A DNA stretch of 64,000 bases, taken from the NCBI GenBank assembly GCA_041685045.1, contig JAWLGP010000024.1:1-64000 (forward strand), given 5' to 3'. The notes below the pieces were generated by a model, which saw only the letters and a list, made by a program, of their open reading frames with translations, was not told where the DNA came from and ran no database searches. Position 1 is the first letter of the stretch; every line of letters begins with the position of its first letter. Source of the DNA: Thiohalomonas sp041685045. Its GTDB lineage: Bacteria; Pseudomonadota; Gammaproteobacteria; Thiohalomonadales; Thiohalomonadaceae. The position numbers and the translations under genes are program-made. Below are positions 30,185-38,448 of this stretch, in pieces.

Positions 30185-31153
30185 CTATCTCGCCGCCGTG
30201 ACCGGCGACACGAATCCGGGAGGCTTGACGGCAAGCACAGAGCACCGCAGCTGTTCGAGAATGGCCTCGGCCGTGTTGCCGATGAAAAAGCCGGTGACGC
30301 CGGTTCGCCCCAGCGTTCCCATGACCACCAAGTCAGCCCCCACCCGCTCGGCCGTTTGCGGTATCACCCGTTTCGCCGCCCCTTCAACCAAATGGTAACT
30401 GGGAGAAAGATACTCATAAGCCTCCCAGCCTATCCGCTCGCGCAGCCGGCGCTGGATGGCGTCCATTCCCATTCGATGGCGCGACCGTTCGGCCTCTACA
30501 TAGTGGGAAACGGCTTCATCCGGGTTGTCGCTCCAGGAGCGAAGCAGCATTTCGGCGGGAGCGTCCCAGGCATGAACCAGATGAAGCTCGGCAAAATCCG
30601 AGATCGCCAGCGAACTCGCCAGCTCGAGGATCTCCGCATTCGGCCCCTGCTCCGGCGGCTCGGGCACATCCGGTTCGAAGTCGACCGCAGCCACGATACG
30701 CTGGTAATTGGCCTTCTCCGCCGGCTTCATCAGCCAGACGGGGCATGGGCACTTGCGCAGCAGGTGCATATCGTCACTGCCGAACAGCCGCTCCAGGAAA
30801 TCCGGGTTCTCGGCGGGCTTGACGACGAGGTCATGAGCGTTGCGAATGACGGCGCGAATTGTCTCCAGAAAGGTCTGCCCCGCCAGCACGTCGAGCCGGA
30901 TGGTGAGGCGCCCGCGGTAGGGTGCCACCAAGGCTTCGAGGGCCTGCCGCCTTTCGGCCTCGGCCCGTGCCTGCAAATCGGCGGAAATCGGTCCGCCGGG
31001 GGGAAGCCCGATGCCCGCGGACAGCTGCGGAATCACATCGATGACCGTCAGGTCGGCCTGATTGTTCTCCGCCAACGACACCGCCCGCGCGAGGGCCGAC
31101 CCCTGTTCCACCGAAGCCTGGGACACATAGAGGATGTTTTGGAAGTGCTTCAT
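30185..31153 (-). CDS. Tandem universal stress protein, UspE-like
   Basis: A 322-residue cytoplasmic protein with two Usp domains. Domain 1 starts KHFQNILYVSQASVEQG and ends LLRKCPCPVWLMKP. Domain 2 starts YQRIVAAVDFEPD and ends with the nucleotide-type loop VVMGTLGRTGVTGFFIGNTAE and CSVLAVKPP. The second domain keeps G-x-x-G-x-x-G-x-x(S/N), so it may bind ATP, while the first has lost it, as in E. coli UspE. It lies between the two CPA2 antiporter genes with gaps of 112 and 227 bases, so a shared transcript is possible but not shown. Confidence 0.88.
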   Translation of the reverse strand: MKHFQNILYVSQASVEQGSALARAVSLAENNQADLTVIDVIPQLSAGIGLPPGGPISADLQARAEAERRQALEALVAPYRGRLTIRLDVLAGQTFLETIRAVIRNAHDLVVKPAENPDFLERLFGSDDMHLLRKCPCPVWLMKPAEKANYQRIVAAVDFEPDVPEPPEQGPNAEILELASSLAISDFAELHLVHAWDAPAEMLLRSWSDNPDEAVSHYVEAERSRHRMGMDAIQRRLRERIGWEAYEYLSPSYHLVEGAAKRVIPQTAERVGADLVVMGTLGRTGVTGFFIGNTAEAILEQLRCSVLAVKPPGFVSPVTAAR

Positions 31154-31380
31154 GGGTTCTCTCCGGCCGGTTGCAGGGCGGACTCCGACTTTTTTTTTCG
31201 AGGGCGTCAGCCGCTGTGCGGCCTCTTCCGCGGCATATCCTACTCAAACATCCGCGCCTCCTGGCGGGCCGCAGTGGACAGTGTAGCCGTCGCGGGTGTC
31301 AACAAGCGCCGGCATTCGGGCGTGGTTTGCACACCCGCTCGGGTGCCAAAAAATGGCTGGGAGGTTCGACGCGCAGTTCG

Positions 31381-33084
31381 CTATTGGTCCCGTTCGGGTT
31401 CAAGCACGGGCTTGTAGCCCCGATCGCGGACATCCCGGATAAGCTGATCGATGTCTTCCGAGGCGATGCTGAGCGTTTGTAGGGCAGCGGCGCCGAGGCG
31501 CAGGCTCGCCTCGATCGCTTCGGGATAGGCATGGGTCGCACCCGCCTGGAGAAGTCGGGCGCTGGTTTCGAGATCGCGGGCCCGCGCGATGACCGGGACA
31601 TGGGGGGCTACGTCGCGCAGGAGCGACACGGCTTGCAGCGCCGTATCGCTCCGGTCGATGGTGATCACAACCAGGCGGGCGCGCCCCACCCCGATCACCT
31701 CCAGCAGCCTCCGATCGGCGATATCGCCATAGTGTACGTTGAGCCCCTCGGCCCTGCCCTGCTGTACCCGCTGCGGGTCGGTATCAAGGACCACGATCGG
31801 GATCTCTCTCGATTGCAACAGGATGGCCACGGTATGACCCACCCGGCCGTAGCCACCGATCACGACGCACGGTTGGGTGCCGCTTACCAGATCGGCGGCA
31901 ACATTCGGGGCTTCACCATCGTCGTCTCCGATTAGCCATTTGGCGATGGGATCGTTCCAGCGGATCAAAAAGGCGCCCCCAATCATCGCAAGCAGTACGG
32001 ACGTCATTGCTATCTGTCCCAGCTCCATATCGATGACGTTGGCATCGGATGCGATCGCGACGAGGGCGAAACCGAACTCACCGCCGACCGCCAGCAGCAG
32101 TCCGGTGCGCCAGGCCACCGGGGAATCGACACCGCGCAGGCGCACCAATGCGGTGACGAGCAGGGTTTTGCTCACCAGGACAAGCAGCGCGCCGAGAACC
32201 ACCCAATGTGCAATCGGGGGGATGGAGAGCGGGTCGAAGCGCATGCCGATACCGACAAAAAAGAGCCCCAGCAGGACGTCGCGGAACGGGCTTATGCTCA
32301 GTTCGACCTGGTGGCGGAACTCTGTCTCCCCCAGCATCATCCCCGCAAGAAATCCGCCAAAGGCCAGGGACAGCCCGAAGCTGTTGGTGGTCCATGCAGC
32401 CAGGAGCGCCACCAGCAGCACCGCCAGGGTAAAGACTTCTGCTGACCGACGCTCTGCAACGGCATGGAACAAGGGGCGCAGCAGCCAGCGGCCGACAAAA
32501 AAGATCAACGCGAACGCCACTGCCGCCTTGGCCAGCGCCCACCCCAGGGCGCCGGCCAGCCTATCGGCACTGGCCGCCACCCCCAGGGCCGGGATGATGA
32601 CCAGAAAGGGAACAGCGGTGACATCCTGGAATACGGACATGGCGAGTCCAAACCGTCCGTGGGGGGTGTTCTCCTCACCCTGCTCGGCCAACCCGCGCCC
32701 GATGATGGTGGTGGATGACTGGGCAAACACAGCCCCGATGACAAACGCACTCGCGGCAGGAAAGCCGACGAACCACATAACGGCAGCAACCACGGCCGTG
32801 GTCAAAACGACCTGGCCGGTACCGAGCCACAAGACCTCATGTCGCATGGCGTGCAGCTGCGGCAGGGAGAAGTTGAGGCCGATAGTGAACAGCAGGAACA
32901 CCAGACCGAATTCGGCGAGCGTATCGAATTCCGGCACATAGACCGTCGGCCCTACTGTGTGCGGCCCGAGGATCACCCCCACCAGCAGGTAACCCAGACT
33001 TGTCGGCACGTGCAGGCGCTGAAAGACGACCACGACCGCAACGGCGATTCCCAGAAGGAGGAGAATCTGTGGAATATGCTCCAT
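31381..33084 (-). CDS. Second CPA2 antiporter with TrkA-N domain, KefB/YbaL-like
   Basis: A 567-residue inner-membrane antiporter: helices in residues 1-385 (LAEFGLVFLLFTIGLNFSL, AVFAQSSTTIIGRGL) and a C-terminal TrkA-N domain (VVIGGYGRVGHTVAILL, VLDTDPQRVQQGRAEG, YGDIADRRLL). The TrkA-N domain and tail (YPEAIEASLRLGAAALQTL) match those of the antiporter at 28303 more closely than the membrane halves do. They are therefore paralogues, perhaps with different ion or regulatory properties. The C-terminus ends in a short charged tail. Confidence 0.9.
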   Translation of the reverse strand: MEHIPQILLLLGIAVAVVVVFQRLHVPTSLGYLLVGVILGPHTVGPTVYVPEFDTLAEFGLVFLLFTIGLNFSLPQLHAMRHEVLWLGTGQVVLTTAVVAAVMWFVGFPAASAFVIGAVFAQSSTTIIGRGLAEQGEENTPHGRFGLAMSVFQDVTAVPFLVIIPALGVAASADRLAGALGWALAKAAVAFALIFFVGRWLLRPLFHAVAERRSAEVFTLAVLLVALLAAWTTNSFGLSLAFGGFLAGMMLGETEFRHQVELSISPFRDVLLGLFFVGIGMRFDPLSIPPIAHWVVLGALLVLVSKTLLVTALVRLRGVDSPVAWRTGLLLAVGGEFGFALVAIASDANVIDMELGQIAMTSVLLAMIGGAFLIRWNDPIAKWLIGDDDGEAPNVAADLVSGTQPCVVIGGYGRVGHTVAILLQSREIPIVVLDTDPQRVQQGRAEGLNVHYGDIADRRLLEVIGVGRARLVVITIDRSDTALQAVSLLRDVAPHVPVIARARDLETSARLLQAGATHAYPEAIEASLRLGAAALQTLSIASEDIDQLIRDVRDRGYKPVLEPERDQ

Positions 33085-33481
33085 CGGGAGAAATCTCTCT
33101 CGCGGTCACTTCATTGCGATCGGCCTTGCACGAGCCGTGCTTGGTGTCTTATCTGGCGCTTGGCGTATCGAAAAACGCCGTGCAAGGAAATCCCGACAGA
33201 GCGGAAATCACAACCGACTCCACCGGTACCTTGTGCAAGTATAGGGAAAGGAAAAAGGCCGCCACCGCCATGCCTCGCCCTCGACTAGCCACGCCCAGCC
33301 ATTCGATGCAAAAGTTCTTTCAAGGGCCGGACTACTTGGATACTTATCGTTGAAGACGAAATCGGCCAGCTTGTTCGCTCTTCGGTGCGGGCGATGTCCC
33401 GCAGAAGAACGCACTGGAGACGATGAGGAAGCCAGGTCGGGGTCCACGGTCAGATAGTTAAGGCCAATTCCCCTCACCTCA
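33085..33481. other. Intergenic stretch with a possible response-regulator scrap
   Basis: There is no intact gene in these 397 bases. On the plus strand, 33334-33426 reads TWILIVEDEIGQLVRSSVRA and stops soon after. This resembles the first strand and acidic pocket of a receiver domain (xILIVEDE) but has no start codon and no remainder. A perfect 12-bp inverted repeat (33470-33481/33492-33503) closes the region and spans the stop codon of the next minus-strand gene. Confidence 0.4.
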
Positions 33482-33503
33482 TCAGCAGGCTTGAGGTGAG
33501 GGG
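33470..33503. repeat. 12-bp perfect inverted repeat at the end of the DUF2061 gene
   Basis: CCCCTCACCTCA and TGAGGTGAGGGG with a 10-base loop that contains the TGA stop of the minus-strand gene. No T-run follows on the minus strand, so it would be a weak intrinsic terminator; an mRNA 3'-end-protecting hairpin is another option. Confidence 0.6.
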
Positions 33504-33691
33504 TGGGCCTGCGGGTGGCGGCGCGTGCCCCATGCGGTCCAAACCTTTTCGTGGAAGTAGTAAGCGACCGTGTTGATTGCCGGCTCGACGACTGCGACGG
33601 CGCCGCCGACCACCACGTCGCCGGTCAGGGCGTAGGCAACACTGAAGGCGACCGAAAAGTGCGTCACGGCGAAGGTAGCGGTTTTGGCCAT
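33482..33691 (-). CDS. DUF2061 small membrane protein
   Basis: A 69-residue protein. The ATG at 33691 is chosen because GAGGGGATC precedes it, giving MAKTATFAVTHFSVAFSVAY. The pattern of a first helix, TGDVVVGGAVAVVEPAINTVAYYFHEKVW and a basic tail is the DUF2061 signature (short two-helix membrane proteins of unknown function, sometimes linked to sulfate assimilation genes). An upstream in-frame ATG at 33805 lacks family similarity and was not used. Confidence 0.85.
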   Translation of the reverse strand: MAKTATFAVTHFSVAFSVAYALTGDVVVGGAVAVVEPAINTVAYYFHEKVWTAWGTRRHPQAHPSPQAC

Positions 33692-33855
33692 GTCGATCCC
33701 CTCTGGAAAAGGCTCAAGTCGGGGTAACGATAGTAGTTCGAGGAAAATAGCGGAAATCGTTTGTTCCAAACGGTCCGATAGGTAAGGCCGATGAAATGGC
33801 GACAAACCGAACTCTCAATGTGGCAGGAACATAGCCCTGCCGGCGGGCCCGAATT

Positions 33856-34152
33856 TCACAGCTCGGGGTAGGCCTGCTTGAGTTTGTAGTCCGCATAAAA
33901 CGCACCGAGCGGGAGCAATGCGCCGAAGAAAAGCAGTGCGGCCAAGCCGGGCTTCAAAATGCCCCGGCTCACGGCCGTGAACATCGTCAGCGCCAACGAA
34001 ACGAACAGCGTCCCGTGCACCGGTCCGAGAATCTTTACGCCCAGGGGCAGATCGAGCAGGTATTTGATGGGCACCGCAACGAAGACCAGCGCAAGCAGCG
34101 CCACACCGTCGCAAAAGGCCAGCCAGTAGAGGATTTTGCGATGCGTATTCAC
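33856..34152 (-). CDS. DUF3817 membrane protein
   Basis: A 98-residue protein with three membrane segments and the DUF3817 pattern: YWLAFCDGVALLALVFVAVP, PIKYLLDLPLGVKILGPVHG and a final helix ending PLGAFYADYKLK. The family is of unknown function and is widespread in bacteria. It is likely monocistronic: the flanking gaps are 164 bases toward the DUF2061 gene and 572 bases on the other side. Confidence 0.85.
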   Translation of the reverse strand: MNTHRKILYWLAFCDGVALLALVFVAVPIKYLLDLPLGVKILGPVHGTLFVSLALTMFTAVSRGILKPGLAALLFFGALLPLGAFYADYKLKQAYPEL

Positions 34153-34724
34153 ATGGACTCCTGAAAAAGAAAGGGGCGCGCCAGGCGCAGCCCCTTCGGT
34201 GAAAAAAACGGGTCACGGATTGGTTATTGGGCGAAATACGTCTTTTCGCGGTGAGCTTGTCCGGACGATGGGTTTGGAACCGCTAACAGCAAACGGCGGG
34301 CCAGATGCGAGCAGAATCGGTGACAAATGCCTTGGAAGCGAAAAGTGCTGGATAATCAAGCCGTTGCCGAGAATGACCGAAAGCCGGGAGCGGACAGCGA
34401 CACCCGACCCGCTCGTTCCCTTTGTCAGAACTGTCAGCTCAGGGCGAATAGCCCCGCCAAATGCGCCGGAGGACGGGGAAGGTCTTCACCCGATCCCCCC
34501 GCGATCATGTCGGCGTTGCCCGCCAACGGGGCACCCTCCGTGGTCTCGGCCGTAACCTTGGAAGTATCGAGGAGAAAACGACTCTGACCCCATCGGCTGC
34601 GCTGACCCCATCGGCTGCGGTTGGCGCGGCGCGGCGTTCGTGCCGGCTTCGGCTAGAGCACCGAACAGATAAAAGCTCGGAAGCTTCGTAGGATGGGCAC
34701 CGACCGGTTTATCTGTTCGGTGCT
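34153..34724. other. Repeat-bearing intergenic region, no gene seen
   Basis: 572 bases without a convincing coding region. An 18-base unit CTGACCCCATCGGCTGCG is present twice in tandem at 34583-34618. It is preceded by GAAAACGACT, which resembles the GAAAAGTTACTACGACCCCAT arrangement at 37055-37097. The right end carries the 21-bp inverted repeat at 34653-34728. The short readings here show no family resemblance. Confidence 0.6.
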
Positions 34725-34728
34725 CTAG
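34653..34728. repeat. 21-bp perfect inverted repeat overlapping the minE stop codon
   Basis: The left arm at 34653-34673 and the right arm at 34708-34728 are perfect reverse complements, beginning CTAGAGCACCGAACAGATAA on their outer ends, with a 34-base centre. The minE TAG (34725-34727) lies inside the outer four bases. No T-run follows, so it is not a standard terminator. A small mobile-element remnant or a strong mRNA 3' hairpin are both possible. Confidence 0.85.
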
Positions 34729-34985
34729 AACTTGTCCGGCAGCGTCACGTTCAGTTCCAGCACCTCGCAGTCACCGGCCCGCTCGAGCTGGATCTGCACC
34801 TGGTCATCAGCGATGGGCAGGTACTTGCGGATCACCGCCAATAACTCCTGCTGCAGCTGCGGCAGAAAGTCGTAGCGGCTGTTGCGGGCGCCGCGCTGGT
34901 GGGCGATCACCACCTGCAGCCGCTCCTTGGCCGTCTGCGCGGAGGTCGGCTTGCCCGAAGCCCGGAAATAATCGAGAAATCTCAT
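34725..34985 (-). CDS. minE: Cell division topological specificity factor MinE
   Basis: An 86-residue protein. The N-terminal MRFLDYFR is the amphipathic membrane-binding segment; AKERLQVVIAHQRG is the MinD-activating helix/strand; the rest (PQLQQELLAVIRKYLP, VLELNVTLPD) is the dimer domain. MinE stimulates MinD ATPase and drives pole-to-pole oscillation. It lies 9 bases after minD. The stop codon falls in a long inverted repeat. Confidence 0.97.
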   Translation of the reverse strand: MRFLDYFRASGKPTSAQTAKERLQVVIAHQRGARNSRYDFLPQLQQELLAVIRKYLPIADDQVQIQLERAGDCEVLELNVTLPDKF

Positions 34986-34994
34986 CGCTCCCCC

Positions 34995-35804
34995 TCAGCC
35001 AAACAGCCGCTGCAACAGGCCCTTCTTTTCCTCTTCGATGAAGCGCAACGGCATCTTTTCGCCGAGGAAACGCGACACCACGTCGGTGTAGGCCTGACCG
35101 GCGCGATCCTTCTCGTTGAGGATGACCGGCTGGCCGGCATTGGAGGCCTGCAGTACGCCCTCCGATTCGGGGATCACGCCGATGAGACCGATGCCGAGCA
35201 GCTCGACGATGTCGTCCACGCTCAGCATATCGCCGCCGGAAACCCGTTGCGGCACGTAGCGGGTGATCAGCAGGTGCTCCTTGACCGGCTCCTCGCCCTG
35301 TTCGGCACGGCGGGACTTGCTGGCCAGGATACCGAGCATGCGGTCCGAGTCGCGTACCGAAGAGACCTCCGGGTTGGTGACCACCACCGCCTCGTCGGCG
35401 TAGTACATGGCCATCTGCGCACCGCTCTCGATGCCCGCGGGCGAGTCGCAGACGATGTATTCGAAACCGGCCGCCTTCAGCTCCTCGATCACCCGCCCCA
35501 CGCCCTCGCGGGTCAGGGCCTCTTTGTCGCGGGTCTGGGAGGCGGGCAGGACATACAACTGCTCCACCCGACGGTCCTTGATCAGGGTCTGGTTCAGATT
35601 CGCTTCGCCGTTGATCAGATTGACGAAGTCGTAGACCACGCGCCGCTCGCACCCCATGATGAGGTCGAGATTACGCAGCCCGACGTCGAAGTCGATCACG
35701 GCGGTCTTGTGGCCGCGCAGGGCCAGGCCGGTGGCGAAGGCCGCGCTGGTGGTCGTCTTGCCGACGCCCCCCTTGCCCGAGGTGACAACGATGATTCTGC
35801 TCAA
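34995..35804 (-). CDS. minD: Septum site-determining ATPase MinD
   Basis: A 269-residue ParA/MinD ATPase: deviant Walker A VTSGKGGVGKTTTSAAF at the N-terminus, switch IDFDVGLRNLDLIMG, and the C-terminal membrane-targeting helix EEKKGLLQRLFG. ATP-bound MinD dimers bind the inner membrane and recruit MinC or MinE to place the division septum. The gene is followed closely by minE but separated from minC by 203 bases holding a miniature transposable element, so minC and minDE may be less tightly coupled than usual. Confidence 0.97.
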   Translation of the reverse strand: MSRIIVVTSGKGGVGKTTTSAAFATGLALRGHKTAVIDFDVGLRNLDLIMGCERRVVYDFVNLINGEANLNQTLIKDRRVEQLYVLPASQTRDKEALTREGVGRVIEELKAAGFEYIVCDSPAGIESGAQMAMYYADEAVVVTNPEVSSVRDSDRMLGILASKSRRAEQGEEPVKEHLLITRYVPQRVSGGDMLSVDDIVELLGIGLIGVIPESEGVLQASNAGQPVILNEKDRAGQAYTDVVSRFLGEKMPLRFIEEEKKGLLQRLFG

Positions 35805-35851
35805 TGGGTACTCCCCCTGCGCGTCTCTGCGCGGAAATGTTCAATGAACCC

Positions 35852-35987
35852 GTGCCTACTCGCCCCCTCCGTCATTCCCGCGCAGGCGGGAATCCAGGGG
35901 AACCGTCAATGGATCCCCGCCTTCGCGGGGAAGACGGATGACCTTTATCGCGCGGGATATCGAGAGCTTACCCGGGCGAGCAGTTAC
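35852..35987. mobile_element. MITE-like element, copy 1 (between minD and minC)
   Basis: The right end GGGCGAGCAGTTAC (35974-35987) and the slightly worn left end GTGCCTACTCGCCC (35852-35865) are inverted copies of the ends of the element at 63821-63980. The interiors match too, in opposite orientation: CCGTCATTCCCGC, GGATCCCCGCCTTCGCGGGG, and near the end GAGAGCTTACCCGGGCGAG. It has no coding capacity. Flanking bases (CAATGAAC, CAATAACT) give only a poor match to an 8-bp duplication, so the copy is older than the one at the window end. Confidence 0.75.
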
Positions 35988-36007
35988 CAATAACTTGATC
36001 TAAACCG

Positions 36008-36709
36008 CTACATCGGTTCGATGATCAGCTGTTCGCCTTCCAGGCGGATCTGCGCCGGCTTGCCCCGGAGCTCCGGCTCGAGATCATCCAATGTCCGGTA
36101 ACGTCCTGCAACCGAGATCAATTCGGCGTGCAGGGCCCGACAGAATATCCGGGCCGTCGCGTCGCCCTGGACACCGGCCAGGGCGCGTCCGCGCAGCGGA
36201 CCGTAAACGTGGATGCAACCGTCGGCCAGGACCTCTGCGCCGGCGCTGACCTGGGCCAGCAACACCAAGTCGGCCGCCGCGTAGACCTGCTGTCCGGAAC
36301 GGACCGGTTGTGACACCACACGGGCCGGGGCATGCACCGCCTCTGGCGTAGGTGTCGGCGGCGGCGCCGGTTCCTTGCGCTCGCCCGCCTCCCGTCGATC
36401 CGGCAACAGCGCCCAACCGGCCGCGCGTGCCGCCTCCTGCTGCCCGGGTCCGGCATTACGCACCCCGGCGGGAATCATGCCCGCCTCGCGCATCGCCTCG
36501 GCCAACGCGCCGAAATCCGGTACCCCATCGGAAGCCCGCAACGGTTCCAGGTCAAGCGCCACCAGGGCGCCGCCGCAGAACATCGCCGGTGCCTGGGCCG
36601 CCACCTCCGCAAGGGCGCGGCGAATCCGCTCCGGATCGGGATCGCGCAGCAGCAGGCTGGGCATCAACTGCATGCCCGCGCGCAGCTCGAAAGGGCGCTC
36701 GTCGCTCAT
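36008..36709 (-). CDS. minC: Septum site-determining protein MinC
   Basis: A 233-residue division inhibitor. The N-terminal FtsZ-antagonising domain (FELRAGMQLMPSLLLRDPDP) and a Pro/Glu linker (about 105-125) lead to the C-terminal beta-helix domain: QPVRSGQQVYAAADLVLLA, SAGAEVLADGCIHVYGPLRG and RALAGVQGDATARIFC, which binds MinD. It is normal in length and motifs. It lies upstream of minD on the same strand but is separated by 203 bases carrying a repeat element. Confidence 0.96.
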   Translation of the reverse strand: MSDERPFELRAGMQLMPSLLLRDPDPERIRRALAEVAAQAPAMFCGGALVALDLEPLRASDGVPDFGALAEAMREAGMIPAGVRNAGPGQQEAARAAGWALLPDRREAGERKEPAPPPTPTPEAVHAPARVVSQPVRSGQQVYAAADLVLLAQVSAGAEVLADGCIHVYGPLRGRALAGVQGDATARIFCRALHAELISVAGRYRTLDDLEPELRGKPAQIRLEGEQLIIEPM

Positions 36710-37094
36710 TGCCAGTTAGAACATCGCTTGAAAGGGACCCGGATTATAACGGACCGGAGATCGGAATGTCGTCGGGGGCCGCGAGGCCGGAATGCGCGAA
36801 CTGCTGGCGTTCCTGCAAGCGCAAAGGAAAGAAGGGAGCCCGGTAACCCGTGAAGTGGCCTCGGGCAGGTCACAAGTCCTGCGATCGACAATAGAGGCAG
36901 CTCTCGACCCAAACAGCATCCCCGCGAAGGCCCCGTCCCTTTATTCCCTCGAAGGCGCTAAGCCATCGTTCCCTCGAAGGCGGGAGCCCAGGTGCCAACC
37001 GGCAGCTTACCAAAACCCAAAGCGGCCGGTCGTCCTTCAAATTAAAGGGGATACAGAAAAGTTACTACGACCCCATTTATCACGACCCCATTTA
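36710..37094. other. Intergenic region with short direct repeats
   Basis: No gene is seen in 385 bases. TTCCCTCGAAGGCG occurs at 36944-36957 and 36969-36982; neighbouring text (CATCCCCGCGAAGG) resembles the interior of the MITE-like element, so this may be a third, badly decayed copy. AAATTAAAGGGGATACAG at about 37039-37056 leads into CGACCCCATTTATCA, present twice (37068-37082 and 37083-37097). The second copy supplies the stop codon that ends the adhesin fragment on the minus strand. Confidence 0.55.
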
Positions 37095-37605
37095 TCAGAC
37101 ACGCGTGAATTCGGTGTCGTAGCCGAGTCGGCCGGCGTAGTCAAAGCTGAAGGTCGCCCCGGAGCGGGTCTGTACGGTGCGTTCGATGCCCCAGGTCTGA
37201 TGCCCCCTCCCCGCGGCATCAGCCAGCTCCAGGAAGTTCTCCCCGCCTTGCGGCGCACTGTCCACCACTTGTTGGCGGTTGTTTGCATCGTGCATCCGGT
37301 CCCCATCGCTCCACACGATGAACGCCGACTGGCCGTGTTCCTCTTCCTGCACGACGCGCCAACCCTCCAGCTCCTGCTGCGGCAGTAGGGTGAAGGTGGG
37401 GCTTCGGTTGGGTGCGCTCTCCCAATCGGTGCGGAAGCGCTCGCGGACGGCGCCGACCGGCTCGACGAGTGCCAACGCGGGGGCGTCAGCCACTGGGGTG
37501 ATGTCCACTGTCAGTGGTAGCCTCAGTGCTGAATAGCTGCCCGTCGCTCGCCCGATAGCCGAATGTCGCGTAGTCCCGACGCAAGTTGCCGACACCGGCC
37601 TCCGA
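37095..37605 (-). pseudogene. Fragment of a large cadherin-like/VCBS-type adhesin
   Basis: On the minus strand one frame reads DYATFGYRASDGQLFSTEATT (about 37520-37590). After a frame change near 37515 a second frame reads LTVDITPVADAPALALVEP and continues through WGIERTVQTRSGATFSFDYA to a stop at 37095. YRASDG...TVDITPVADAP is the typical end of a repeat in giant repeat-in-toxin-type adhesins. The following segment, ENFLELADAAGRGHQTWGIE, looks like the start of the next domain. No start codon, signal or secretion signal is present. It is a frameshifted, doubly truncated internal scrap of a protein that was probably thousands of residues long. Confidence 0.7.
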
Positions 37606-37839
37606 AGTGGGTAACAGGGTTTTGCAATCCAACATTTCTGGTAGCGCTGAAAGGGTCCGCGAAAGCACGGGGGGCGGCCCGGAGCCGCAGGGGTCCGGGG
37701 GGCCGGGGTCTTGCAATCCAGCAATGCGGAGTGACTACGCAAGGGGGTCCGCAAAGTTTGATCCGGTCTGCGCACTAACTCCCTGCGTACATGTCGAAAT
37801 TCTTCGACACAACGTCTAAGATTTCGTACAGTCCCTTTC

Positions 37840-38154
37840 ATGCAAACGCTGATCTTCATGGGCTCCAGCCGCGATGACATTCGGGCCTTTCCCGAAGGGG
37901 CACGGCGCGAGATGGGCCGGCAGCTGCTTCGCCTGCAGCACGGCCTCAACCCGGAGGACTGGAAGCCGATGAAGACGGTGGGCAAGGGCGTGCGTGAGGT
38001 GCGCATCAGCGTCGACGGGCAGTTTCGCGCCTTCTACGTCACGAACATCGGCAACGCCGTGGTCGTCCTGCACGCCTTCCAGAAGAAAGGGCAGAAGACC
38101 AGCGAGAAAGACCTCGCGCTGGGGCAGCGGCGGTTCAAGCAGATTGGTGATTGA
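37840..38154 (+). CDS. HigB/RelE-like toxin (phage-derived Gp49-like family)
   Basis: A 104-residue basic protein. FPEGARREMGRQLLRLQHGL, DWKPMKTVGKGVREVRI and GQFRAFYVTNIGNAVVVLHAFQKKGQKT match the Gp49-like/HigB branch of RelE-fold ribonucleases, which cut mRNA at the ribosome. The C-terminal catalytic-type Arg and Lys residues are present. The antitoxin gene starts 1 base after its stop, toxin first, as in higBA systems. Location is cytoplasmic. It sits among repeats and an adhesin fragment, a typical accessory spot. Confidence 0.88.
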   Translation: MQTLIFMGSSRDDIRAFPEGARREMGRQLLRLQHGLNPEDWKPMKTVGKGVREVRISVDGQFRAFYVTNIGNAVVVLHAFQKKGQKTSEKDLALGQRRFKQIGD

Positions 38155-38155
38155 T

Positions 38156-38437
38156 ATGGATGAGAAGATGACGGTGAGCTGCGGCAACGTGTTCGAAGAC
38201 CTGGGCTTCGCACCGGACGAGGCGGCGGCCATGCAGGCGCGGGAGACGCTGTTGATCGCGCTCGAGAAGGAGCTGCGCAAACGCGGCAAGACGCAGCGGG
38301 AGTTGGCTGCGGAACTGGGTGTGTCACGCACCCGGATTTCCGAGGTGCTGCATCACAAGACGGACCGGTTCAGCACCGACAAGCTGGTTAGCCTGCTGCA
38401 TCGGGCCGGCAAGCGCGTTGAGATCCGGGTCAGCTGA
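38156..38437 (+). CDS. HigA-like XRE-family antitoxin
   Basis: A 93-residue protein; the ATG at 38156 follows the toxin stop by 1 base. The C-terminal half is a Xre-type helix-turn-helix: RGKTQRELAAELGVSRTRIS, then EVLHHKTDRFSTDKLVSLLHRAG. The N-terminal NVFEDLGFAPDEAAAMQAR is typical of the antitoxin partners of Gp49-like toxins. It should bind both toxin and its own promoter. A GC hairpin with a T-run follows the gene. Confidence 0.9.
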   Translation: MDEKMTVSCGNVFEDLGFAPDEAAAMQARETLLIALEKELRKRGKTQRELAAELGVSRTRISEVLHHKTDRFSTDKLVSLLHRAGKRVEIRVS

Positions 38438-38448
38438 GAGTCCATGCC

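Noticed and set aside
33692..33805. Earlier start for the DUF2061 gene
   Set aside because: The first 38 residues have no family similarity, while the ATG at 33691 follows GAGGGGATC.
36732..37388. Plus-strand reading of about 198 residues across the minC-adhesin interval
   Set aside because: It crosses repeat debris and is antisense to the recognisable adhesin fragment.
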